Shown: positions 1-8,519, counted from the stretch's first letter. The stretch: DNA of 33,116 nucleotides from an uncultured Bacteroidota bacterium (GCA_903891085.1 CAITDJ010000109.1:1-33116); one strand, 5' to 3'. Numbers and translations are program-made. The notes: generated from the sequence alone by a model not told the origin.

Positions 1-290
1 CTGGACAATATTTTTAGCAAAGTGCTCTTTCCTGCTCCGTTTTTTCCAATAATACCCAAAACTTCACCTTGCTTCACTTCAAGATTGATGTCTTTTAAAG
101 CCCATACAAAGTCTCCTGAGGCTTTCGCTGAGCGATCGTTTACCTGACCAATTTTAAGATACGGATCTTCCTTGCCCTTGATATTCATTGCCCACCAACG
201 GTTCAGGTCGTGGCTAAGTGTGCCTGTGCCAATGTTTCCCAACCGATATTGTTTGCTGATGTTTTCGAATTTAATGGCTATATCACTCAT
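1..290 (-). CDS. Polysaccharide ABC transporter ATP-binding protein, 5' part only (Wzt/TagH type)
   Basis: The gene starts at 290 on the minus strand ([15 protein letters not shown]) and runs off the left edge, so only about 96 residues are visible. Walker [10 protein letters not shown], lies at about residues 82-90, preceded by the usual [11 protein letters not shown] strand. Before it is an insertion of about 35 residues (roughly 25-60, [11 protein letters not shown]...), which fits ATPases of polysaccharide and O-antigen exporters rather than generic ABC ATPases. It follows the permease gene on the same strand after 56 bp, so the two are probably one operon and one inner-membrane exporter. 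Walker B, the signature motif and any C-terminal carbohydrate-binding domain lie outside the window, so substrate type cannot be judged. Confidence 0.9.
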   Translation of the reverse strand, partial: MSDIAIKFENISKQYRLGNIGTGTLSHDLNRWWAMNIKGKEDPYLKIGQVNDRSAKASGDFVWALKDINLEVKQGEVLGIIGKNGAGKSTLLKILS

Positions 291-346
291 TTTTGTATCT
301 GGTTTCTGGGGATTTGAATATATTAAAAAACTTAAAATCAGAATAT

Positions 347-1207
347 TTAAATCACATCCATAAAACTTCGTTCTACTCTGTTAAAGACAACTATCCCGAT
401 TAATAGCAAAATAATCGTAAAAATGAAGCTGTAAACAAGCGCAAACCATGAAAACATACCTTGCCCTAAAAATCCATATTTGAATGTTTCTAAAACTGCT
501 GTCAATGGATTTGCCTGAATGAGCCACATATATTTTTTATAATTTCCTTCCATTACCGAAAGAGGATAGATTACTGGTGTTGCATACATTAAAAGTTGAA
601 CCGCGAAAGTCAGAAGAAATTTCAGGTCGCGATATTTGGTGGTCATAGACGAAATGATGATTCCAAAACCTAATGACAGTCCTGCAAGGATAAAAATTAA
701 TACGGGTAATAAAAACGCGTGCAAATTTGGGGAAACGCTTGAACCTGTTAAAACAAAATATATGTAAACGATGATAAAAACAGAGAATTGTATTAACATT
801 TTTATCAATCCTGTGAAGGTAACCGACAATGGTGCAATGAGTCTGGGAAAATAAACCTTGCCAAAAATTGCCTGATTAGAAATGAAAGTATCGGATGTTT
901 TATTCAGTGATTCTGCAAAGTAATTCCAAAGTGTTATGCCGGAAAGGTAAAACAAAGCCTGTGGAATACCATCAGTAGGAATACCGGCAAGGCCTCCAAA
1001 TACAAACATAAATACAATCGTAGTGAAAATAGGCTGAATAAAAAACCAAAACGGTCCAAGTACGGTTTGCTTGTAAACTGTAACAATATCACGTTTAATG
1101 TACATTTCCAACAAATCACGGTATTGCCAGATCTCTTTCAAATTTAAACTGAATACACTTCCCTTTGGTTCAATTACAAGGATTCGGGTATTATCGGGTG
1201 ATGACAT
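347..1207 (-). CDS. ABC-2 type polysaccharide export permease (Wzm/TagG type)
   Basis: This 286-residue protein has about six hydrophobic segments after an amphipathic N-terminal region. The conserved stretch [15 protein letters not shown] (about residues 45-59) is typical of ABC-2 permeases that export O-antigen, teichoic acid or capsule chains (RYRQTxLGxxW in the family). Length matches the family (about 260-290). It sits directly upstream of the matching ATPase gene. The likely role is moving an undecaprenyl-linked glycan across the inner membrane. Which glycan is exported cannot be told here, because the neighbouring biosynthesis genes would lie left of the window. No clear TAnnTTTG promoter was found upstream. 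Confidence 0.9.
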   Translation of the reverse strand: MSSPDNTRILVIEPKGSVFSLNLKEIWQYRDLLEMYIKRDIVTVYKQTVLGPFWFFIQPIFTTIVFMFVFGGLAGIPTDGIPQALFYLSGITLWNYFAESLNKTSDTFISNQAIFGKVYFPRLIAPLSVTFTGLIKMLIQFSVFIIVYIYFVLTGSSVSPNLHAFLLPVLIFILAGLSLGFGIIISSMTTKYRDLKFLLTFAVQLLMYATPVIYPLSVMEGNYKKYMWLIQANPLTAVLETFKYGFLGQGMFSWFALVYSFIFTIILLLIGIVVFNRVERSFMDVI

Positions 1208-1548
1208 AATTTGTTAAATTAATTGTTAAAAATGAATGTAAGAAAAAACAATCTGTTGGATTCGCTTATTAAAAATGCACACTTCGCCATTCCAGTCACA
1301 TTCTGTGACGGTGAAAATTTAGCTAAAGAATACTAAATCAGAATATAACGCAATAAAAAGTGTAAAGTAAATGATCCCCACAAAACCCTAAATCAATACT
1401 ATTATATTAAGACAATAGTAAAAATGAATGGATACCTATCATAATTTTGTTTTGTGTTGTATCGCTTTACAAAGCGAATTTAGTAATAAATCATAACGTT
1501 CATTGTTTGAAAATTATAAAAAAGTCAAAGTGTTCAAGACGAATGCTT
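1208..1548. other. Intergenic spacer, AT-rich, with two short palindromes
   Basis: No convincing gene is present in these 341 bp. There are two compact inverted repeats: GTCACA-TTC-TGTGAC at 1295-1309, about 90 bp upstream of the exporter start, and TCGCTTTACAAAGCGA at 1462-1477. A plus-strand TAATTTTG at 1442-1449 resembles a -7 element, but no plus-strand gene follows it for 7 kb and no TTG is suitably placed, so it was not called. Neither palindrome has a following T-run, so neither looks like an intrinsic terminator. Confidence 0.5.
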
Positions 1549-2214
1549 TCAAACATCTACCTGAACCACTCCGCAGTAAAGACTGTCTGAAATATCGGGT
1601 TCATTGAAACTCCCCAACATTACTTTAGGCCTGACAAATAGTAAATAACACGCAACAAAACTACCACTGAATTCATTCGCATACATAGTTAATTTTCCAT
1701 CACGTCTTGCAGCAATATCCAGTCGGTATGAAGCCTTTTTACAGTCGGTTCTGTTCAGGACAGCTATCGCTCTGTCATTGGCTTGAGCTGTCGCATCAGT
1801 TATTTGTGTGTCCCATGAAAACACTAGTTGTTGAGGATGCAACTGCAGTACTGTCGCCCAACTGCTGTTTGGCAGCTTTCCCATACTGACCAATACCAGT
1901 GACGGGTCAATTGCGATGTCAGGAAATTCACCGGTAATAGCATTTTTCATATTGTATGACATGGCCGCATTGTAAGCAGATTTGTCATTTGTATAGGACC
2001 CGAAACCCAGACGTAAAAATTCTTTCATGGGTTGTAAAAAGGATTGTGTGCTTGTAAAACGCATTCGCTGAGCCAATTGTGCCATTGTATTGGGATGTTT
2101 CACAGAAGCGGGTCTCATTCTAATATAATAAGTATCTTTCCATTTGCATCCAACCAGGTTCCCAACTTTACCTGTAAAGGCGTTGTGCAAACTGTTTCCT
2201 TTTAATCTGGCCAT
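1549..2214 (-). CDS. DUF6266 family protein
   Basis: This 221-residue protein begins MARLKGNSLHNAFTGKVG and continues GNLVGCKWKDTYYIR, then a region with AQLAQRMRF and SYNMKNAITGEFPD. This order (MAR.K.G....F.GKVG..VG..W, then a Q/R-rich helix, then AYN.A.SYN.KNAI.G) is the pattern I recognise for DUF6266, a family confined to Bacteroidota and without known function. No signal peptide, lipobox or membrane segment is visible. It stands alone, with no close same-strand partner: 275 bp upstream to the next gene and 341 bp downstream. A TAGTTTTG at 2249-2256 on the minus strand could be its -7 element. Family assignment is fairly sure; function is unknown. Confidence 0.8.
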   Translation of the reverse strand: MARLKGNSLHNAFTGKVGNLVGCKWKDTYYIRMRPASVKHPNTMAQLAQRMRFTSTQSFLQPMKEFLRLGFGSYTNDKSAYNAAMSYNMKNAITGEFPDIAIDPSLVLVSMGKLPNSSWATVLQLHPQQLVFSWDTQITDATAQANDRAIAVLNRTDCKKASYRLDIAARRDGKLTMYANEFSGSFVACYLLFVRPKVMLGSFNEPDISDSLYCGVVQVDV

Positions 2215-2248
2215 AAATATTAATTTATTTCACTGTTTTATCATGTAT

Positions 2249-2256
2249 CAAAACTA
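2249..2256 (-). promoter_or_regulatory. Candidate -7 element for the DUF6266 gene
   Basis: The minus strand reads TAGTTTTG, matching the Bacteroidota -7 consensus TAnnTTTG, 35 bp before the start codon. No good TTG at -33 is present, so support is weak. Confidence 0.35.
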
Positions 2257-2311
2257 ATAAAAAAACTTTTTATACACTGTATAAGTCTTTATCATCTTCG
2301 TTGAAATTTTA

Positions 2312-2410
2312 TAATTATAGAAGAATATTCGAAGAAGGTACATAGAAAGTACAAAGAAGATAAATACTTCAACAAACTCAGTGCCTCGGGAGTGAGGAAT
2401 TCTATAATTA
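2312..2410. repeat. 99-bp element bounded by an 11-bp perfect inverted repeat (MITE-like)
   Basis: TAATTATAGAA at 2312-2322 is exactly inverted as TTCTATAATTA at 2400-2410. Both ends carry an outer TA, the arrangement expected of a small non-autonomous element inserted at a TA target (IS630/mariner-like). The right part, around 2367-2396, contains CTTCAACAAACTCAGTGCCTC, reminiscent of the CTTCGACAAGCTCAGTG-type intergenic repeats I associate with Bacteroidota genomes. No ORF lies inside. In AT-rich DNA an 11-bp inverted repeat can arise by chance, so this remains a candidate. Confidence 0.4.
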
Positions 2411-2433
2411 AATCAAACATCTGTGTTGTACAT

Positions 2434-2466
2434 AAAAAAAAGGTGTTTCGTTAACGAAACACCTTT
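2434..2466 (-). terminator. Rho-independent terminator of the 794-residue secreted protein gene
   Basis: A perfect 11-bp stem, AAGGTGTTTCG and CGAAACACCTT, with a TTAA loop is followed on the minus strand by a run of eight Ts (As at 2434-2441 on the plus strand). It begins about 25 bp past the stop codon. Confidence 0.88.
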
Positions 2467-2489
2467 ACAGATCTATTTTGATAAAACAA

Positions 2490-4874
2490 TTATTTATTGA
2501 TCACAATCTTTTCTGAGTATGTTTTGCTTCCAACCGAAACAATTATTACATAAGTGCCAGCAGGAAAAATAGTGAGATCCATGGATTCATTTATGGAATT
2601 TGAATTCAATCTGTATTCATGTTTTTGAATTGTTTCTCCATTTACAGAATTAATCTCCCAACTTACCCGCTCCTTTTGTTTGTTACCAATGATAAGACTA
2701 AATTTTCCGTCATTCGGATTTGGTGATACCTGTACTACCTTTGATGCAGTCACATTTTCGTCTAATGCATTGCAAACGTCGATGGTTAACATCATATTAT
2801 CAATATCCTGACCGGTGCATGTTTCAGTTGCGTTTGCGGTTAATGTGATCGCAACTGAGCCATTGCTTATATCCTGATTTCCTGGTGTATAAATTGCATT
2901 CAGGTTATTGGCATTATCGAAATTTCCATCACCAGCGGTTTGCCATAAAACAGATTCGGCAAACTCAGCTGCCCCTTGCATCTGTAAGGTCTCATTGAAG
3001 CAAATCAAGGTATCGTTTCCTGCATCGGCTTGTGGATAGTCGTTGATAAACACAGTCAACTGATCACTCACAACATCCCCATTCCAACCGGTAACCTGAC
3101 AGGTCAACACCACTGAGCCGATTGTTCTGTCGTTGCCGCCAGGAGCATACAATGTTTGTAAACGATTGGTATAAAGTAACATGCCGTCTCCGGCGGTAGT
3201 CCATAAAACTGTTTCTGCCCCAATAGCAGTTGCACTGGTGGTGACAGTGGTTCCATCAATACACAAATATTTATCTTCACCGGCATCTACTTGCGGAGGA
3301 AGACCGGGAGCAAAATTAAAGGATGCAAACTGGGTACGCCAGTTACTACTGAGCCGGTACATATGTGCATACCAAAAAGTAGAATCATCTGATGGATCAA
3401 TCGACATTGAACTATAATCACCCCAGCGTTCTACATCAGTTTGAGAAGAAGCACCATTTACAATTACACTTTCAGGAATGTTTAAGGTGTTTAACGGAGC
3501 ATTGGCCGTGCGTCCGACATAGCGTATACTTGGGTAGGTGGTCGAGCTTGAGACTCCATAACCTATTGCAATATTACCATTCGCATTCATGGCAATGCTT
3601 CCCATCCAGCGATGATCCGTATCTGGTGCAAATGTACTTTGTTGGTACACTGACCAATCATTCACCGTTTTGCGCAATTCATACCAACGAATCGATGCCT
3701 TGGCATTTGCTGTTACAGTCTGGGTTGCAACAAGCGTTGAATAGGAGCCAAAATTCCGGTATTGCAACCGGTACATAAGTTGACCACCAATTGCATCAAG
3801 TGTTTGTGTGGTATTGGGTTGTGGAATTGCATTCACATTTGCATTAAAAGTTTGAACCGTGAGGTTATTGGCCAATGTGTATGTTGACAAACTGGGGTTA
3901 TCCCAATTAATGATCGCTTTCCAGATTTCGAGCGTTTTGGTTCCGGTTCTGTTGATATGGGCAAACCAGGCAGGTTCGCTCACTGGTGGAGGTGTTCCGT
4001 CGAAATCAGCCGGCAAAATGCCATATCTTCCACTACTGATACTGAATTGAATCATGCGAGCATTTTCATCACCAATCAGCATGGCATCACGTTCCAGCAC
4101 GACAGTGCCAGCACCTGCGTAACCACCTCCATTGGCATTGAAAAAGTTATACGTGCCAAGATATCCATTGTGCCATATCCCGAATTTTGGATAATCGTTC
4201 ATTTTGGAAAATGTGAAAGCATAACGATACCAGGCTCCAAGTGGATCTCCTGTTTCAGAAATGGCTATCAATTGATAAAACGGTCCGCTTGGATAATTCG
4301 GAAGTGCGAACTGGCTTGCAAACCATCGATCTGCTTCTGCATCGTAAAGTACAATCGGGTCTCCGTCATTTGTGTTCGACCAGGGGCCTTCAAAACCATC
4401 CCATAATGTGCTGTTATCAGCCGGTCCGTAAAGTTGAGAACCTGCTTTGTCATAAATTGCAAAAGAACTGTTGATCATCAGAAAATAATGATTCAATCCA
4501 ACATCACCTTCGGTATCTGGAGGAAAAACACCGTTTACATTTCCTAATCCCATCACATTGCGGATAGGCCAATATACTTCATTGGAATAAACTTCTTTTT
4601 GTACGGCCGGATCAACCAAAAACTCATTTTCGGATTGTACATTTTCATTGGGAGGAGTCTCAATGGATGGATTTGTAACCTTATCGTTTTTCCAGCTGCG
4701 TTTTCTGACTCCGGGAACAATAGGTGTAACATCTCTTAAAGCATTGGATTTATCGAAATACTTTGCTTTTGAAACCCGTTCAGGATAAATACTTTGCTGG
4801 TCGGCCCCGGATTGTTGCGCAAACAGGAAGGCCGCAGAAATAGTGAATAAAAAAGTTAAAATGATGTGTTTCAT
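2490..4874 (-). CDS. Secreted protein with PKD-like modules and type A T9SS sorting domain
   Basis: A signal peptide (MKHIILTFLFTISAAFLFAQ) opens this 794-residue protein. Residues about 100-520 form one region containing PPDTEGDVGLNHYFLMINSSF and GDPIVLYD..ADRWFASQF, a pattern seen in large secreted bacterial proteins with a beta-rich, propeller-like core. Two similar PKD-like modules follow at about 527-611 and 613-703 (DAG.D...C, WxTAGDG, Y.PG..D...GSV). The last 80 residues, from VSPNPNDGKFSL to YSEKIVINK, are a type A sorting domain, so the protein should cross the outer membrane by type IX secretion and be anchored or released. No catalytic motif is visible; adhesion or substrate binding is possible. 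A terminator follows the gene. Confidence 0.88.
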   Translation of the reverse strand: MKHIILTFLFTISAAFLFAQQSGADQQSIYPERVSKAKYFDKSNALRDVTPIVPGVRKRSWKNDKVTNPSIETPPNENVQSENEFLVDPAVQKEVYSNEVYWPIRNVMGLGNVNGVFPPDTEGDVGLNHYFLMINSSFAIYDKAGSQLYGPADNSTLWDGFEGPWSNTNDGDPIVLYDAEADRWFASQFALPNYPSGPFYQLIAISETGDPLGAWYRYAFTFSKMNDYPKFGIWHNGYLGTYNFFNANGGGYAGAGTVVLERDAMLIGDENARMIQFSISSGRYGILPADFDGTPPPVSEPAWFAHINRTGTKTLEIWKAIINWDNPSLSTYTLANNLTVQTFNANVNAIPQPNTTQTLDAIGGQLMYRLQYRNFGSYSTLVATQTVTANAKASIRWYELRKTVNDWSVYQQSTFAPDTDHRWMGSIAMNANGNIAIGYGVSSSTTYPSIRYVGRTANAPLNTLNIPESVIVNGASSQTDVERWGDYSSMSIDPSDDSTFWYAHMYRLSSNWRTQFASFNFAPGLPPQVDAGEDKYLCIDGTTVTTSATAIGAETVLWTTAGDGMLLYTNRLQTLYAPGGNDRTIGSVVLTCQVTGWNGDVVSDQLTVFINDYPQADAGNDTLICFNETLQMQGAAEFAESVLWQTAGDGNFDNANNLNAIYTPGNQDISNGSVAITLTANATETCTGQDIDNMMLTIDVCNALDENVTASKVVQVSPNPNDGKFSLIIGNKQKERVSWEINSVNGETIQKHEYRLNSNSINESMDLTIFPAGTYVIIVSVGSKTYSEKIVINK

Positions 4875-5392
4875 GTTATTTGGGTTAATGAATTTGTATT
4901 ATACACATTTTATGAATAATGCTTTTTAACTGAGTAATGTTATGAAATACTGAAAATTTACTTGAAATATTTTTCTAAAATGGAGATGCCCTAAAGAGTA
5001 AAAAACCATAACACTTTTTCCTGATAGACCGACAACCCCTTTATGTGGATAATTTTTCACAAATGTAAATAATATGACAATCATTACAATAGAAGCTACC
5101 GATTACGCATGAAATAATTCATTGTTTCTCACGCACTTTTTCGCCATTTGTCAAAAAATACATGCAATTCTGAAGCCACAAGTGTTGATAAAAGGGATAG
5201 TAAAAAAACATGTCCATTTCAGTTGACCTACAACCAAGTTTGTGTTAATTAAACTATTGGCTCAAGACCGATAATCGGCATTATTCAATTGTTTGATATC
5301 AGGATCGTGAAATGATTTCATGTGGTATTAACGCAGCCAAATGGTATTTGAAGGTCGTTTATATCGTCAAATGCACTAAAATTCAATATGTT
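4875..5392. other. 518-bp AT-rich spacer containing a promoter and a long 5' leader
   Basis: No supported gene is present. The spacer holds a good minus-strand promoter at 5060-5089, which would give the 794-residue secreted protein gene a leader of about 180 nt. The remaining 300 bp towards the dehydrogenase gene contain short palindromes, CCGATAATCGG at 5268-5278 and TGAAATGATTTCA at 5308-5320, but no clear terminator or RNA gene that I recognise. Confidence 0.5.
5060..5089 (-). promoter_or_regulatory. Promoter of the 794-residue T9SS cargo gene
   Basis: On the minus strand TTG (5087-5089) is followed after 19 bp by TACATTTG (5060-5067). This fits the Bacteroidota TTG...TAnnTTTG promoter well. 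Transcription would start near 5054, leaving about 180 nt of leader before the start codon at 4874. Confidence 0.55.
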
Positions 5393-6100
5393 TTAGGGTG
5401 TGGAAACTGAAACAGGTAGTACTTTTCCATTGAAATACTTGTTTCCATTTATCGCAAAATCAACGATATATTTACCCATTTCATTGGCTGACAGTTTTGC
5501 CTTGTAATTTGGAAATGCCTCCGATAGCATCTCGGTTTGAACAGCGCCAAGTGCAAGGCAATTTACCTGAATGTCGTGTGGTTTCAACTCTTCGGCAAGG
5601 CACTCAGTCAATATACAAACAGCTGCTTTGCTCGCACTATATAACGACAAACCAGAAAATTTTACACTTCCCTGAACACCTCCTATACTGCTGATATTGA
5701 CGATGTGTGCATTTTTTGGAAAGTATTTAATTAAACTTCTCACAATTAAAAAAACGCTTTTCACATTTACATCAAACATCCTGTCAAAATCAAGGCCGGA
5801 AAGGTCTTCAAATGGTTTGGAAACAAGTAGTCCGGCATTGTTGATCACTATTTGAGGCTTGAATCCTAACGATTCAATTTTATTTATCAGTTCCAGTTCA
5901 AAGCCTGGCTTTTCGAAATCAACAGAAAAAGGAACAAGCTCAGAGCCATTTGCATGTTCATCAATACGTTTTTTCAATAATAACAGCGATTCACAATTTC
6001 TGGATACCGCCAACACCCGGCATTTTACAGAAGTTGCCATGATAAATGCGGTTTCAAAGCCAATTCCGCGGGAAGCACCGGTGATGATTACATCCATCAT
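5393..6100 (-). CDS. Short-chain dehydrogenase/reductase (SDR), FabG-like
   Basis: This 235-residue protein is a classical SDR. The cofactor loop TGASRGIG is at residues 7-14, NNAG at 87-90, a catalytic Ser in NISS at about 137-138, and Tyr154/Lys158 in YSASK. Length is normal for the family (about 240-260). It probably reduces or oxidises a carbonyl or hydroxyl group with NAD(P)(H) in the cytoplasm; the C-terminal substrate region does not let me choose between ketoacyl-ACP reductase, sepiapterin-type or other substrates. The start is MMDV or MDV, one codon apart. It lies 38 bp downstream of a lipoprotein gene on the same strand and is probably co-transcribed with it. Confidence 0.88.
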   Translation of the reverse strand: MMDVIITGASRGIGFETAFIMATSVKCRVLAVSRNCESLLLLKKRIDEHANGSELVPFSVDFEKPGFELELINKIESLGFKPQIVINNAGLLVSKPFEDLSGLDFDRMFDVNVKSVFLIVRSLIKYFPKNAHIVNISSIGGVQGSVKFSGLSLYSASKAAVCILTECLAEELKPHDIQVNCLALGAVQTEMLSEAFPNYKAKLSANEMGKYIVDFAINGNKYFNGKVLPVSVSTP

Positions 6101-6138
6101 ACTGTTTTTAGAATTATTGTAAAGAAAGGATTTTTCAG

Positions 6139-6861
6139 TTATTCTGCCTTTTTTCCTTCAAACTGTTTTTTCATTTGAATCACATCTACTGCGCTGATTG
6201 TGAGCATTCCGGCTTCATCAACTGTGATCGAGATGTTAAAATCCTTGTCTTCGATAAAAGGGTCAAAGTTCATGTAAGCCACACCTTTTATTGGTGTTGT
6301 GTTATAGGTTTTCGAGAGTTCAACTGCTTGTATATAATCTTTACCAAGTGGAATATTCGCAATTTTTGCAATGCGAGCGGCCTCTTTCATGGCCAGTTCA
6401 TAATCGCCAAGGTATACCAGTAAAACAGAATTGAATCCTTCATCCGGATTATCAACGGTTGTCATCTGTGAATAATCAGGATCAAGTTTCATGCCCGAAG
6501 GTTCGGTAAGCCGGAGTTGCTGCGCCCATTGTGGAAGGGAGGTGGCAGGGTTAAGGTTAGAACTGCGTGCGATTGTCCTTCCATAGGTTTCCTTGATTTC
6601 GAGTAATTGTCTGTCGGCTTCAGCATCTGATATTTCTCCAAGCGCCCTTTTACTTTCCACTTTGTTCACTTCAGTTTGCATGGCATCAACCATATCCATG
6701 GTTTTGCCGATATTATTTATCGATTTGTTGAATGTTTTAAGTTCTGTATCAAACTTATCAGTTTCATTTGATTCGGGAGGTGGGATACAACCAACAAAAA
6801 ATATGAAAATCAATGAGATGGATACTTTTAATGACCTGACTGTTAATGTTTTAAATTTCAT
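6139..6861 (-). CDS. Predicted lipoprotein of unknown function
   Basis: This 240-residue protein has a lipoprotein signal sequence ending FFVGC, so Cys25 should be lipidated. The following PPPESNETDKFD stretch has acidic residues close to the cysteine. Residues about 38-100 are charged and probably helical or coiled coil (LKTFNKSINNIGKTMDMVD...). No Cys pairs, catalytic motif or repeat is seen after that. I do not recognise a named family. Its place upstream of an SDR gene, 38 bp apart on the same strand, suggests one transcript, though the functions may be unrelated. A TATTTTTG at 6894-6901 could be its -7 element. Confidence 0.75.
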   Translation of the reverse strand: MKFKTLTVRSLKVSISLIFIFFVGCIPPPESNETDKFDTELKTFNKSINNIGKTMDMVDAMQTEVNKVESKRALGEISDAEADRQLLEIKETYGRTIARSSNLNPATSLPQWAQQLRLTEPSGMKLDPDYSQMTTVDNPDEGFNSVLLVYLGDYELAMKEAARIAKIANIPLGKDYIQAVELSKTYNTTPIKGVAYMNFDPFIEDKDFNISITVDEAGMLTISAVDVIQMKKQFEGKKAE

Positions 6862-6893
6862 GTTTTGTCAATTAAATAAATGATACCAGTTTC

Positions 6894-6901
6894 CAAAAAT
6901 A
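6894..6901 (-). promoter_or_regulatory. Candidate -7 element for the lipoprotein-SDR pair
   Basis: The minus strand reads TATTTTTG (TAnnTTTG), 33 bp before the start codon. There is no clear TTG at the expected upstream distance. Confidence 0.35.
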
Positions 6902-7025
6902 AAGCTTTTGGTTTATAAATCGTGATGCATTAATACATTTAAAGCATGGAAATATCCGATTTTGTTTTTTAATTGGCGAAAGTACCAGATATTTGTAATC
7001 AGCTATCATCCTGCATATTTGTTCA

Positions 7026-7068
7026 CAGTTTTAAAACAAATTTATATCACAATGTTTTAAGCGAACTG
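7026..7068 (-). terminator. AT-rich hairpin after the LamG/T9SS gene, possible terminator
   Basis: CAGTT-TTAAAACA (7026-7038) pairs with TGTTTTAA-gcg-AACTG (7053-7068), a 13-bp stem interrupted by a 3-nt bulge, starting 11 bp past the stop codon. No T-run follows on the minus strand, so termination is uncertain. Confidence 0.3.
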
Positions 7069-7079
7069 AGATTAAATTT

Positions 7080-8351
7080 CTAATTGATTATAATCTTTTT
7101 ATTAGTCATAAAGCTATCAATAACTAAACAATAAATGCCGGGTTTAACGGAAATACATGAAATTGAAATAGTATTCTCATTGCTAATCATAGGTATCTGC
7201 TCAATGACGGTCTGTCCAAAAATATTGATAAGTTTAACTTCTTGAATCGTTGATAATGTAATTGATTTTGATTCGATAGTTAATGATTTATCTCTGGTTA
7301 ATGGGTTGGGAAAAACTGACAAGTTAGCGTTAAATAACAGTTGATCAGGCACTAAAGTTGGATTAATTAGCTTGATTGTATCTGAGATTGATTCATCATT
7401 TTCAGAATATCCTGTACAATTCATCGTAAGGATTGTTTCGCTGGAATTCATATCGTTAATCCCTGGAAAGTAAATAGGTGCCTCGACTGTTGTATCAGAA
7501 AATGTGCCATCACCTGTGGTTTTCCAACTTAATGATTTGAATAATCGTGCGCTGCCTGTAATTTGAATTTCGGATGTTGACGATGAAATAATTTGATTAT
7601 TTCCCGCATCAACTAATGGAACAGGGATTCCTTCTTGTAAGTATATATCCATGATATCACTTGTGTCAAGCATTTTTTCATATATCCTGATGTCATCCAT
7701 TGCACCTAAATAATATTGAGTGCCATTCACTCGCCGTCCGATATTACCAACAAAATCGTCTCCAAAATACGGTGTTTGCACATTTTCTTCAGAAACTACG
7801 AAGTAATCGCCATTTATATAAATTTTCAACATTTCTGAATCCCGAAAATAAGTTACAAGTACCCATTCATTTTCAATGCTAGGTATTTGTGTTCTTACTA
7901 TTGCATGTGTTTGATCGGCATGGTAACCTCCTCCTAACCAACCAACATGGTCATTTAGTGAATAATGATTCGTGTTCATCAGAAAATGATCTATACCGTA
8001 ATCTGTACCAATTGAGATTAGCACATCACTTTCTCCATAAGGTGGGTTTGTATATATTTTTGCCCAAAGGCTATAGCAATATTCTGGTTGTGAAAAATCT
8101 GGGCAACTCATACTAATATAGCTATCGATGCCATTAAAAGATATGGCACTATTTTTATTTCCAAATCTATCAGTGGTCAATTCTACATTATGCATTATGC
8201 CAAAATTATTATGCCCACTTATATCAATGACCGTGTCTCCAGAAACTGCGTTTTCAATTGGATAATACAAAATCATTTCATAAATACCATATTGTGCCTC
8301 TGATACTAAACTTACAAGGACCATCAGTAATGTAATGTAAATTTTTTTCAT
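7080..8351 (-). CDS. Secreted LamG-like domain protein with type A T9SS sorting domain
   Basis: This 423-residue protein starts with a signal peptide (MKKIYITLLMVLVSLVSEAQ). Residues about 30-235 resemble a concanavalin A/LamG-like jelly roll: DISGHNNFGIMHNV, AISFNGIDSYISM, WVLVTYFRD, KIYINGDYF, GAMDDIRIYEKML are the classic steps of LamG-type (Laminin_G_3) domains. A PKD-like module at about 247-335 (VDAGNN, WKTTGDG, YFPGIND) matches the two modules of the larger secreted protein at 2490-4874. The last 80 residues (VFPNPL to KKIIIN) form a type A sorting domain, so type IX secretion to the cell surface is expected. The likely role is binding carbohydrate or protein at the surface; no hydrolase residues are seen. 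It is transcribed alone from a well-formed promoter. Confidence 0.88.
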   Translation of the reverse strand: MKKIYITLLMVLVSLVSEAQYGIYEMILYYPIENAVSGDTVIDISGHNNFGIMHNVELTTDRFGNKNSAISFNGIDSYISMSCPDFSQPEYCYSLWAKIYTNPPYGESDVLISIGTDYGIDHFLMNTNHYSLNDHVGWLGGGYHADQTHAIVRTQIPSIENEWVLVTYFRDSEMLKIYINGDYFVVSEENVQTPYFGDDFVGNIGRRVNGTQYYLGAMDDIRIYEKMLDTSDIMDIYLQEGIPVPLVDAGNNQIISSSTSEIQITGSARLFKSLSWKTTGDGTFSDTTVEAPIYFPGINDMNSSETILTMNCTGYSENDESISDTIKLINPTLVPDQLLFNANLSVFPNPLTRDKSLTIESKSITLSTIQEVKLINIFGQTVIEQIPMISNENTISISCISVKPGIYCLVIDSFMTNKKIIIN

Positions 8352-8400
8352 GATGAAAAAATTCTATATAAAGTTGTATATCTGTGTCTTTTTGAGTAAA

Positions 8401-8431
8401 CAAAGTTAGTATATTTAACTATTTAATACAA
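8401..8431 (-). promoter_or_regulatory. Promoter of the LamG/T9SS gene
   Basis: On the minus strand TTG (8429-8431), a 20-bp spacer and TAACTTTG (8401-8408) form a near-ideal Bacteroidota promoter. The start would be near 8395, about 44 nt before the gene. It is divergent from the promoter at 8520-8547. Confidence 0.65.
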
Positions 8432-8519
8432 TTTAAATCGAAAATTCCCGCATGTTTGAAATGGATTGGGAGTAGGATAATCAGGAAAACTGTATTTAAT
8501 CGAAATATGTGAGAATCTA

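Noticed and set aside
1442..1477. Plus-strand TAATTTTG followed by the palindrome TCGCTTTACAAAGCGA, considered as a small RNA gene
   Set aside because: There is no -33 element, no terminator and no downstream plus-strand gene; in AT-rich spacers such matches occur by chance.
1707..5694. Plus-strand ORFs of 60-149 residues opposite the DUF6266, T9SS cargo and SDR genes
   Set aside because: They lie antisense to genes with clear family signatures, lack family features of their own and have no promoters, so they are shadows of the true genes.
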